In this document: positions 1 through 5,733 of the stretch, one piece after another
Layout: each line of letters starts with the position of its first letter
Position numbering within the stretch: position 1 is the stretch's first letter
Assembly (NCBI GenBank): GCA_023228245.1
Contig: JALOBN010000029.1
Location: forward strand, 1-35,862
DNA from: Candidatus Pacearchaeota archaeon
Lineage (GTDB): Archaea > Nanoarchaeota > Nanoarchaeia > Pacearchaeales > GW2011-AR1
Direction of reading: 5' to 3'
Length of the DNA stretch: 35,862 nt
The notes under the pieces: model-generated
The model's database searches: none
Told to the model about the DNA's origin: nothing
The model's input: the letters and a program-made list of their open reading frames with translations, nothing else
Translations under genes and position numbers: made by a program

Positions 1-180
1 GCGCGAATTACCCGTAAGCGATGTATTTTGCGGAAGGACCCGCGCGGTGAAAAAACGCAGGGATACTTGTTCTGAATCCCTCTTAGGGGGCGCGGGGCGG
101 GGGAGGCGAGGCCGTCCCCAGAAAAACCGCTGGACAGGATGCGAGCGCAGATAAAAGGCTCGGATCTCTGGGTGCGGTTG

Positions 181-1014
181 CTATTTTGCGGTTGCCATTG
201 CATGATCGAAAGCCCTGTAAAAGTTGTCGTCGAGGTTGCGGTTGATGATCTTTTCTGCCGTTTCTTTAAACGGGAATCGCTTTTGGTACAATGGCTCCTT
301 GACGAACATGAGCATTGGCTCAAGTGATGAGCCTCTGAATGATCCACCGCCACCTGTTTGCACACCGAAGTATTGTTTGCGGTAGATGCCTGGCGCCAGA
401 TGCTGGGGGGTATTGCGGCCACGTCCGGTCATGCGGCCCTTGCCGTAAGAGACGAAGTACTCATAACCCCTCACGCCTTTGCGCTTGCTGCCAGCCTTGA
501 GTGAGGCTTTGCGCTTGGCTGTGGTGTTAGTGCGCAGGCCACCGACCTCATAGGATTGGAAATAGGCGAGGATCATGACGATGAACCCTTTGGGGATGTT
601 ACCGTATGCGTCCAGCTGGCAGCGTTTGCCGGGTGCTATGTACATGCCTATTGGCAGGATGCCTGTCTTGCGCAACGCTGATTCAAAGCGCTTCAGGTTG
701 CGCTTGCCGCCAGAGACTTGCGGCTCAATGAAGTTCGCGGCTGGTGTGCCTCGCTTGCCAGTAGAGTTCTTATCTTTGAAATAGACCGTGGCCGTCAGCT
801 TTGTTTTGTTGGCGTAATCGATGTACAGGGAGTTCTGTGCGTATGGCGTTGGGCGGTCAAGGGTCTGACGCATTACCTTGATTTCTTCCGTCTTCACTTG
901 CTCAGCTGTTTTGTTCAGGGCTTCTTTTATCGCGTATGGCAGCTGCTTTTTCTCTGCGGCTGACATTGATGCGATAAGTTCTTTAAAGCCTTTAAATTCA
1001 ATAGTTACGTTCAT
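181..1014 (-). CDS. Phage tail/head-tail protein (minor tail protein Z-like)
   Basis: A 277-residue protein of a type I associate with phage genes near terminase, sometimes annotated as minor tail protein Z-like. Features I match to that family are an N-terminal helical part, RPTPY near residue 55, EPQVSGG near residue 98, an LPIGMY/PGK stretch and LDAYGN near residues 133-138. The C-terminal half is Gly/Arg/Lys rich and less typical. It is the last gene before the left edge. The stop is TAG, and the same frame then stays open to the edge. No strong ribosome site is seen before the start. A structural role is likely; the exact position in the virion is not known. Confidence 0.55.
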   Translation of the reverse strand: MNVTIEFKGFKELIASMSAAEKKQLPYAIKEALNKTAEQVKTEEIKVMRQTLDRPTPYAQNSLYIDYANKTKLTATVYFKDKNSTGKRGTPAANFIEPQVSGGKRNLKRFESALRKTGILPIGMYIAPGKRCQLDAYGNIPKGFIVMILAYFQSYEVGGLRTNTTAKRKASLKAGSKRKGVRGYEYFVSYGKGRMTGRGRNTPQHLAPGIYRKQYFGVQTGGGGSFRGSSLEPMLMFVKEPLYQKRFPFKETAEKIINRNLDDNFYRAFDHAMATAK

Positions 1015-1053
1015 TTTGCATCCATAGGATCACAAGGGCGTTGCTATAATCGT

Positions 1054-1302
1054 TTAATACAGGCGATTCTCGCGAGCCGGATTTTTGACATGACCGGGGC
1101 GTCCTATGCCTTGTCCCTCTTCTGACCCTCTCAGGACAGCACACTTGCGACAGTAGATGCGAGGCTTCACGATAGGGAGTGTTTGCATGCGCACGATATG
1201 ATCGCGTTCACAGTGCGGGCACTTGCATGTGATCTGGTGCCCGTAGATGCGCGGCGTGTAGCCAGGCCGCGCGCGCTGGATGCGTCCCGTCTTATCGATC
1301 AT
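1054..1302 (-). CDS. Small zinc-ribbon protein
   Basis: An 82-residue basic protein with two cysteine pairs, CKCPHC and YCRKC, about 20 residues apart. This layout fits one zinc ribbon, like the small Com-type proteins of Mu-like phages, but no family can be named with certainty. Its start overlaps the previous stop as ATGA, so it is probably translated by coupling in the early minus-strand operon. A role in nucleic-acid binding is inferred from the zinc motif only. Confidence 0.55.
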   Translation of the reverse strand: MIDKTGRIQRARPGYTPRIYGHQITCKCPHCERDHIVRMQTLPIVKPRIYCRKCAVLRGSEEGQGIGRPGHVKNPARENRLY

Positions 1303-1484
1303 GACTTTGCCCTCTGCGTTGCGTTCAACAGCGATTTCAACATCGTCCAGATCGTCTCCTTGTACCGCTCTTGCTCGGCGCGGTCATGGGGGCCAAAAGT
1401 GTAGTCCGGCATCTTGATTGATGCCGAGCGCTTCGTGCGGCGGAATAGGTTTCGCTGTTCGATACTCACCGTGATGATCGTCAT
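1299..1484 (-). CDS. Small hypothetical phage protein
   Basis: A 61-residue basic protein with no motif I recognise. It is supported by position: it shares ATGA overlaps with the genes on both sides (about 1481-1484 and 1299-1302), the usual spacing in this early operon. Confidence 0.5.
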   Translation of the reverse strand: MTIITVSIEQRNLFRRTKRSASIKMPDYTFGPHDRAEQERYKETIWTMLKSLLNATQRAKS

Positions 1485-1672
1485 TGATCCACCTCCCAGA
1501 TGACCTTATTCATGGCGGCGATGATGCCGCTCTTATGCGCGGGATTACAATAACCTGTGATCGTGTGCGGATCAGCGTCGCGCTCAGAGACAACCAGATG
1601 GATCACCCCGATCTGGATATCGAAATACTTTGGGCGTGTGATGCCTCCATCTTTTACCGCGATCAACTGCAT
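1481..1672 (-). CDS. Small hypothetical phage protein
   Basis: A 63-residue protein, not recognised. The start is well supported: AGGAGGAGTC stands just before the ATG, which lies inside the 3' end of the previous gene (10-base overlap). The next gene starts in an ATGA overlap with its stop. The sequence has beta-like hydrophobic runs and no membrane segment. Confidence 0.55.
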   Translation of the reverse strand: MQLIAVKDGGITRPKYFDIQIGVIHLVVSERDADPHTITGYCNPAHKSGIIAAMNKVIWEVDQ

Positions 1673-1857
1673 GACTCCTCCTGCGGCGGGTCATCGCGTT
1701 TGATGGCCGTGTGGACATAAAACAGCGCATGCGTCGGCGCGAGACCACTGAGCGCGAGCTGAACAATGGCATCCATCGCCCACTGGCCGCACTGAGCGTC
1801 TTGATCATGGATTCGCCGTAACAGGCGCTGCATTTCATGTATGGCGTGTTTGTTCAT
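1663..1857 (-). CDS. Small hypothetical phage protein
   Basis: A 64-residue protein starting MNKHAIHEMQ. The frame is open further upstream, to 2010, but I place the start at 1857 because that ATG overlaps the TGA of the small membrane gene before it, as elsewhere in this operon. It looks helical and carries no known motif. Confidence 0.5.
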   Translation of the reverse strand: MNKHAIHEMQRLLRRIHDQDAQCGQWAMDAIVQLALSGLAPTHALFYVHTAIKRDDPPQEESCS

Positions 1858-2000
1858 GGCGCACCAAATATTAAGCACTGAACCATGCGGAGAAAATCCT
1901 GCGCCTGCGGCTTGTATGCCGCCCAAAGCAACATCCCCGCGACGATAGCGCCGAACATCAGCGCCCCTGAACTGACCGGATTGGAGGATAGATATTTCAT
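1854..2000 (-). CDS. 48-residue single-span membrane protein
   Basis: A short gene encoding 48 residues. A run of small and hydrophobic residues at about positions 11-28 (SGALMFGAIVAGMLLWAA) predicts one membrane segment. Start and stop both form ATGA overlaps with the flanking genes (1997-2000 and 1854-1857), which is the main reason to accept so small a frame. The function is unknown; small membrane proteins of early phage regions often act in exclusion or lysis control, but nothing here shows that. Confidence 0.5.
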   Translation of the reverse strand: MKYLSSNPVSSGALMFGAIVAGMLLWAAYKPQAQDFLRMVQCLIFGAP

Positions 2001-2164
2001 GACTTGACACCCTCTTGGACGCGGCGCATGGCCTCTACGAAGCGACGGCGGCGGCGCGTCTCAATCGCCATGTGTCGGCGGCCATTGGCCACCATCATCG
2101 CGCACAGGCCCCAGCCCCAGATAAAACCGACTCCGAACATTAAGCAGATTACAAAGATGACCAT
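1997..2164 (-). CDS. 55-residue membrane protein with basic tail
   Basis: The frame extends upstream to 2422, but the start at 2164 has a strong ribosome site (GGAGG five bases before ATG) and leaves a sensible protein: a hydrophobic N-terminal segment (residues 1-24) followed by a strongly basic stretch (ETRRRRRF) likely to face the cytoplasm. The upstream extension runs through a palindromic repeat and a neighbouring gene in another frame, so it is rejected. ATGA overlap with the next gene. Confidence 0.55.
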   Translation of the reverse strand: MVIFVICLMFGVGFIWGWGLCAMMVANGRRHMAIETRRRRRFVEAMRRVQEGVKS

Positions 2165-2170
2165 ATTTCC

Positions 2171-2211
2171 TCCACCCCCGGCGCTTTGCGCCACCCCCGC
2201 CAGCGGGGGAC
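2171..2211. repeat. Double-hairpin palindromic repeat
   Basis: Two hairpins lie side by side between two early genes: GGCGC-TTT-GCGCC at 2180-2192 and CCCCCGC-CA-GCGGGGG at 2194-2209, with CCACCCCCGG-type flanks. This resembles dispersed palindromic elements seen in many bacterial genomes. There is no T tract, so it is not a normal terminator. Confidence 0.6.
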
Positions 2212-2213
2212 AG

Positions 2214-2489
2214 TTATTTAAAATTGCATTTACGACCGAGATCGTCGTGGAAATACGTCTCGGCGGCGGTGTAGATGATGACTCGGCCTGTGCCGTGTTT
2301 TTGGTGCAGGCGGGTTTGTTGTGCCTCCCATGCCGCGTCTTCCGGGAAGATGATCTCCGTGCTCGGGCGCAGCGGCTTATGCTTTGATGCGCCAACAGTC
2401 CAGATGGCCAGCAACATGCCAAAGATGATGATGATCACGCCCAGGACGGCTATGATCGTGTTGTCAATGATTCGATGGTCGTCGTACAT
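2214..2489 (-). CDS. Small membrane-anchored hypothetical protein
   Basis: A 91-residue protein. A short polar start is followed by a membrane segment (about residues 11-32, NTIIAVLGVIIIIFGMLLAI) and then a soluble tail of about 55 residues. GGAGGCCCC before the ATG at 2489 supports the start. No family recognised. It probably sits in the inner membrane with the tail on one side. Confidence 0.6.
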   Translation of the reverse strand: MYDDHRIIDNTIIAVLGVIIIIFGMLLAIWTVGASKHKPLRPSTEIIFPEDAAWEAQQTRLHQKHGTGRVIIYTAAETYFHDDLGRKCNFK

Positions 2490-2509
2490 GGGGCCTCCGT
2501 GGTGGTGTT

Positions 2510-2535
2510 GGAACGGTCACGACCGTTCCCTACGG
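2510..2535. repeat. GGAACGGT-type hairpin repeat, single copy
   Basis: One copy of the hairpin family found in tandem around the tail genes: nine-base arms GGAACGGTC and GACCGTTCC around a two-base loop, then CTACGG. It lies in the gap between two early genes. Confidence 0.8.
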
Positions 2536-2562
2536 TTTTCATGTCTGGTGGACACAGATTTT

Positions 2563-2811
2563 TTAAATTAACTGAATTTCGTCATTCACATGATTGGCAG
2601 CAATTAATTTTTTGGCCAGATCGATGATTTTGTTCATGTCGGATTCTCGGACAGGCTCTTCGTTGTTGCGGTTCCGGAATGCGTATTTTATAATGCTGGT
2701 TACGGCGTAGTGACGGAAAAGACCCGCTGCCAGATATAGGTCGATTGGCTCAACGCCACCGTCTGTCTTGTAGTGCTCGCTTCCTTCGTTTTTTAACTGG
2801 CTCCAATTCAT
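2563..2811 (-). CDS. DUF3310-like phage protein
   Basis: An 82-residue protein with the pattern I know from the DUF3310 family: HYKTDGGVEPIDL near the N terminus, then IIKYAFRNR, then a final helix with DLAKKLI. In that family the usual forms are H-Y, E-P-I-D, K-Y-I-x-R and a helical end. Some members are labelled nucleotide kinase, but the fold carries no P-loop here and the activity is unproven. GGAGG precedes the ATG. Confidence 0.55.
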   Translation of the reverse strand: MNWSQLKNEGSEHYKTDGGVEPIDLYLAAGLFRHYAVTSIIKYAFRNRNNEEPVRESDMNKIIDLAKKLIAANHVNDEIQLI

Positions 2812-2846
2812 GCCATGCCTCCATTCACATGCTTGATCTTATTAAT

Positions 2847-3086
2847 TCACCTGCTGGCATTCGCGATTAAAGAAGCCCTGAACAAACCTGCGGTGGATGT
2901 GGATCCGCCGTGGGCGATGTATGATTTCAGGGCGGTGGGGTCGCCGGACAACAGGCGGTCCATCGCGTGGATCAGGGCGATTTCATCGACGCGGCCGATG
3001 CCCATCTGGGTCTCGATCTCGATGATGCGTGACGATAGCTCCGACACCATCGCCTCCAGAGCTTTTATTTTTTGTTCGGCGTTCAT
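2847..3086 (-). CDS. Small coiled-coil protein
   Basis: A 79-residue protein from the ATG at 3086, chosen because it overlaps the previous stop as ATGA; an in-frame start lies four codons upstream. The first 30 residues (EQKIKALEAMVSELSSRI) form a clear coiled coil. The rest is unremarkable. Function unknown. Confidence 0.5.
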   Translation of the reverse strand: MNAEQKIKALEAMVSELSSRIIEIETQMGIGRVDEIALIHAMDRLLSGDPTALKSYIAHGGSTSTAGLFRASLIANASR

Positions 3087-3796
3087 GGCTTGGCCCAATT
3101 GACTCGGAAAAGGTTGTGGGTGGCCACGGCCATGTAGGCCGCGTATTCATAATCGGAGTTGCCGCCGTAGTGATTCGACCAATACAAATCGCCTTGCTTG
3201 TGGTTTAGCGCCGGATAGACGGCCGTTTCGACCCATGCCGCCACCACATATCCGCGCGTGAAATCGGTCTGGCGCGTCCACGGGATGGACGTCAGCGCCA
3301 ATCCTACAGCGTGTTGTAGCGCAAAGCCCACCTGATTGAACTCGCGCAACTGCTTTGTGGATGCCGGCCCGATAACCTCGCGGCAGCCATCCTGATAAAT
3401 GCTGATCCCATTGGCCGCGGCATACGCATAATGACCGCCCACATGGACGGCAATCGACGTCGCAGCGCCCATGACTACCATCTTCCAGTCTGCCTCTTTG
3501 AACGTTTTGGTATTCACGCCGAAAAAATAGAAATCCCAACCACCGGCGTGAGCTGGCGCTGTTGACAGGCAGATCAACAGAGCGATAACCATGGTGGAGA
3601 TGGTTTTTTTCGCGATTCCGGTGGTTGGGACAGGCATGGTCTGTGATGCGGCCATGGCGACAGGCGATAGGCAACGGTCAAACCATGTTCGCCAGATGCA
3701 GCCGCCGCCGATGAAGCTCGGCGTGTAGTGCGCGCAGGATGGCTCATTGCCAAACGTGCCGGCGGTGCATTGATTATGGATGCAGAAGCTCATCAT
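3083..3796 (-). CDS. Exported protein with Cys-rich N-terminal extension
   Basis: A 237-residue protein in two parts. Residues 1-47 are rich in cysteine (five) and contain FIGGGCIW. Residues about 60-85 form a classic signal peptide (two lysines, a hydrophobic core MVIALLICL, then APAHA before GG). The mature part of about 150 residues holds HVGGHYAYA and several aromatic motifs; I do not recognise the family. GGAGG ten bases before the ATG and overlap with the previous TGA support the upstream start. A signal peptide so far from the N terminus is odd: either an internal start is used or two genes have fused. Confidence 0.55.
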   Translation of the reverse strand: MMSFCIHNQCTAGTFGNEPSCAHYTPSFIGGGCIWRTWFDRCLSPVAMAASQTMPVPTTGIAKKTISTMVIALLICLSTAPAHAGGWDFYFFGVNTKTFKEADWKMVVMGAATSIAVHVGGHYAYAAANGISIYQDGCREVIGPASTKQLREFNQVGFALQHAVGLALTSIPWTRQTDFTRGYVVAAWVETAVYPALNHKQGDLYWSNHYGGNSDYEYAAYMAVATHNLFRVNWAKP

Positions 3797-4179
3797 TTAT
3801 TGCCCTCCAGCGAGGCCGCGATGCGGATCAAGGTCTTCATCTGCTGATCGATGGATTTAATGCCGTCAACAATATGGTTTTTAAGTTTTTCGGGTGATTT
3901 TTTGTCTGGGCGCTCAAAGCCGAATTCGTCGCAAAGATAATAAAGGAAATCCTCTGGCCGGGTTTCGCGCAGTATGGTTAAAAGGTTTTCCAGATTGACG
4001 TGTACATCTGTGTTCTCCGGCGATAAAGCCCGTGAAAGTAAGGACTTTGCCGTCTCAGGCTGGCGACCCGGCCAGAGGGCCTCCGCAATGTGCTTTTTGG
4101 TTTTTCCGCTGAGCGCGATAGATTTCTCCAGCGCGTCGTATGGTCCGTCGTAAAAAAGATGTTCAGTTTGGGATTTCAT
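3793..4179 (-). CDS. CII-like phage regulatory protein
   Basis: A 128-residue protein resembling the phage CII/CP76 regulator family: YDALEKSIALSGKTKKHIAEAL forms a helix-turn-helix start near residues 13-35, followed by helices with LLTILRETR and a C-terminal helix. It is the second gene of the early operon, just after the cro-like gene, as CII is in lambda-like immunity regions. Two copies of TTTAAG (coding strand) lie just before its start. Probably decides between lysis and lysogeny; family assignment is by pattern only. Confidence 0.6.
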   Translation of the reverse strand: MKSQTEHLFYDGPYDALEKSIALSGKTKKHIAEALWPGRQPETAKSLLSRALSPENTDVHVNLENLLTILRETRPEDFLYYLCDEFGFERPDKKSPEKLKNHIVDGIKSIDQQMKTLIRIAASLEGNK

Positions 4180-4181
4180 GC

Positions 4182-4197
4182 CTTAAATCCTCTTAAA
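4182..4197 (-). promoter_or_regulatory. Direct repeat TTTAAG-N4-TTTAAG before CII-like gene
   Basis: On the minus strand TTTAAG occurs twice with a ten-base period; the AGGA between the copies can serve as ribosome site. Lambda CII binds direct tetranucleotide repeats with similar helical spacing, so this could be a regulator site. Speculative. Confidence 0.25.
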
Positions 4198-4213
4198 CTA
4201 TGTTTATTGGCGT

Positions 4214-4519
4214 TTAAGCTCGCGTTTCGGTTAAATTTTTTTCAACTTTTGACGGAGGTGTGTTATGTTGATCATTTTCGCCAGCTACGCAATTCACCAC
4301 AGACTGTCCATACTGTTCCGGCCAGAACTCGGCCAGAGATACGCCCAGCAACGCCACTATTTTTTCTTGCAGTTCTCTGTTGCGCGTGGCGCCATTAAAT
4401 ACGTGAGTAATTGCGCCCGGGGTCAAATGGAAATATTTTGCCAGTGTGGTCTGGGTATATCCGGCCTTGAGCGTCATCGCTTTGCGGTTGAATAAATAAT
4501 TTTTATTTGTTATTGTCAT
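4214..4519 (-). CDS. Cro-like helix-turn-helix regulator
   Basis: A 101-residue DNA-binding protein. The helix-turn-helix lies at about residues 15-45 (KAGYTQTTLAKYFHLTPGAITHVF), followed by RNRELQEKIVALLGVSLAEFWPEQY, an ending typical of small phage regulators. The frame runs 16 codons further upstream, but the ATG at 4519 is preferred because the longer form would start upstream of the predicted promoter's transcription start. Divergent from the CI-type repressor, as expected for Cro, and first gene of the lytic transcript. Confidence 0.7.
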   Translation of the reverse strand: MTITNKNYLFNRKAMTLKAGYTQTTLAKYFHLTPGAITHVFNGATRNRELQEKIVALLGVSLAEFWPEQYGQSVVNCVAGENDQHNTPPSKVEKNLTETRA

Positions 4520-4546
4520 ATTACCAACTTTCGATGTTGTGTTAGC

Positions 4547-4575
4547 TGTATAAAATAATTTTATCACTCTGTCAA
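4547..4575 (-). promoter_or_regulatory. Early lytic promoter (PR-like)
   Basis: On the minus strand a perfect -35 box TTGACA (4575-4570), a 17-base spacer and a -10 box TATACA (4552-4547). Transcription would start near 4540, about 20 bases before the cro-like ATG. It should drive the whole early minus-strand operon. Confidence 0.75.
4550..4564. promoter_or_regulatory. Palindromic operator
   Basis: A perfect 15-base palindrome, ATAAAAT-A-ATTTTAT, lies across the spacer and -10 box of the early promoter. It is well placed for a repressor to block RNA polymerase. Which of the two divergent regulators binds it cannot be told from the sequence. Confidence 0.5.
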
Positions 4576-4591
4576 GATAATTTTTTATAAT
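4561..4591 (+). promoter_or_regulatory. Repressor promoter, probably giving a leaderless mRNA
   Basis: A perfect -10 box TATAAT at 4586-4591 lies only five bases before the repressor ATG at 4597. The expected start of transcription is at or within a base of that ATG, as for lambda PRM. The -35 box is weak (TTATCA at 4561-4566, 19-base spacer), which suggests dependence on activation. No ribosome site is present. Confidence 0.5.
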
Positions 4592-4596
4592 TATAT

Positions 4597-5100
4597 ATGA
4601 ATATTTTAGATATCATTGATAGAGTAAAAAAATCATGTTCTTACGGAAGCGATGCGTCGCTTGCGCGGGCGTTGAATATGTCGCCGCAGAACTTCAACAG
4701 CCAAAAAAAGACAGGAAAAATAAAAGATACTTTGATGCTACACGCCATCGAAAGAGGGATAAACATTGATTGGATCAAAACAGGCCATGGCAGCATGATA
4801 ACCGGACATGGTAGTTCATCCATTTCAGAACCGCATGCAGATTACAGCGCCTCACACAGGACACCACCTGAGAGCTCATATCCCGATCACCTCGTCCACA
4901 AAACCCGCACTGTGCTTACCTCTGACACTGTTTTCCGGCGCGCACTCGACAGCAACATCGAGGCCTTCCATGAGGCCGTCACGATGAAAGAGCAACTTGC
5001 CGCGACAAAAGCTGCGCTGTCTCAATGTATCGATCAAATCAATTTGCTGAAAAATGAGATTGAATTGTTAAAGGGGGATCGGGACAAAAAGGCGGTTTAG
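4597..5100 (+). CDS. CI-type phage repressor without peptidase domain
   Basis: A 167-residue protein. Residues 1-65 match the CI repressor helix-turn-helix type seen in phage 186 and relatives (LARALNMSPQNFNSQKKTGK, then GINIDWIKTGHGSM). The middle, residues 70-105, looks disordered. The C-terminal part (about 120-165) is a coiled coil (LAATKAALSQCIDQINLLKN) in place of the S24/LexA peptidase domain of lambda CI; there is no Ser-Lys peptidase signature. Oligomerisation through the coil is inferred. Induction would therefore not use RecA-driven self-cleavage. Divergent from the cro-like gene. Confidence 0.75.
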   Translation: MNILDIIDRVKKSCSYGSDASLARALNMSPQNFNSQKKTGKIKDTLMLHAIERGINIDWIKTGHGSMITGHGSSSISEPHADYSASHRTPPESSYPDHLVHKTRTVLTSDTVFRRALDSNIEAFHEAVTMKEQLAATKAALSQCIDQINLLKNEIELLKGDRDKKAV

Positions 5101-5263
5101 GGTTGTGGTGCGGATTGCGACGCCCGAGGTATCTGTATGCGGCAACTGCAAAATTATTCGTCCATGGAAGGTTTTTATACTGGGTACAATGGCCACTGAA
5201 AAAACTATGCGGTATATATTGTCGCTTGGCTTGTTTTTATCAACATAAGATGGAGGACGTTCA

Positions 5264-5458
5264 ATGACTGATATGCTTTTGATCATCATGTTTTTATTTG
5301 TTTTGTTTATCGCAATATTTATTGCAATCGCCCGTTGGATTTTCAGAGTAAACCATATTGTTGACCGGCTCGATAAGATTGTTGCTCTTTTAAGCGGGGA
5401 CCATACAGAAAAACCTAAATCGTTTGTGGATGGTTTAAAAAAAGGGATGAGTGATTAA
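5264..5458 (+). CDS. Small membrane protein in lysogeny operon
   Basis: A 64-residue protein with one strong hydrophobic segment at residues 4-29 and a soluble tail that starts with a short amphipathic helix (VNHIVDRLDKIVALL). GGAGGACGTTC precedes the ATG. It lies between repressor and integrase on the lysogenic strand, so it may be expressed in the lysogen; superinfection exclusion is a reasonable guess, not shown. The 160 bases before it (5101-5263) hold no convincing gene. Confidence 0.6.
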   Translation: MTDMLLIIMFLFVLFIAIFIAIARWIFRVNHIVDRLDKIVALLSGDHTEKPKSFVDGLKKGMSD

Positions 5459-5515
5459 ATGCTCGGGCTGCAAAACCCGACTGCATGATTCTAATGTTTT
5501 TAGACGGAGGTTGAT

Positions 5516-5731
5516 ATGAGAGTATTTGCATGGGCAATGGTAATCATTTTCTCGTTGATTGGTGGCATTTATTTCGTTTTCGGCCTTGCTTTTTCCAACA
5601 GCGCGCCACAACAAGCCGCTGCGGCGGCGACAGGCGCGGCTTTTGCCATTGTGCCGTATTGCGCAGCGAGGGCAATTTCCGCCGCACATGAGATCATTGA
5701 AAGCAACAAAAAGCGAGTCGCTGAGAAATAA
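5516..5731 (+). CDS. Small two-span membrane protein
   Basis: A 71-residue protein with hydrophobic segments at about residues 4-27 and 33-52, the second rich in alanine and ending in AIVPYCAARAI, followed by a charged tail. Similar short proteins occur in many phages and plasmids without known role. A GGAGG stands before the ATG, and it ends two bases before the integrase start, so the two are co-transcribed. Confidence 0.65.
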   Translation: MRVFAWAMVIIFSLIGGIYFVFGLAFSNSAPQQAAAAATGAAFAIVPYCAARAISAAHEIIESNKKRVAEK

Positions 5732-5733
5732 TC

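Noticed and set aside
1584..1838. 84-residue minus-strand frame
   Set aside because: It covers two coupled small genes in another frame and is rich in Arg and Ser, as shadow frames are.
3147..3674. 175-residue frame overlapping the exported protein gene
   Set aside because: Arg/Cys/Gly-rich composition typical of an out-of-frame reading of a GC-rich gene; the other frame has a signal peptide and coupled start.
5108..5248. 46-codon GTG frame with CGNC and KIIR, recalling ribosomal protein L36 or Com
   Set aside because: Only one cysteine pair, no ribosome site, and a hydrophobic end unlike either family; chance is more likely.
5068..5289. 73-residue minus-strand frame between repressor and membrane gene
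   Set aside because: It overlaps the repressor end and the next gene start on the other strand and has no ribosome site or family features.
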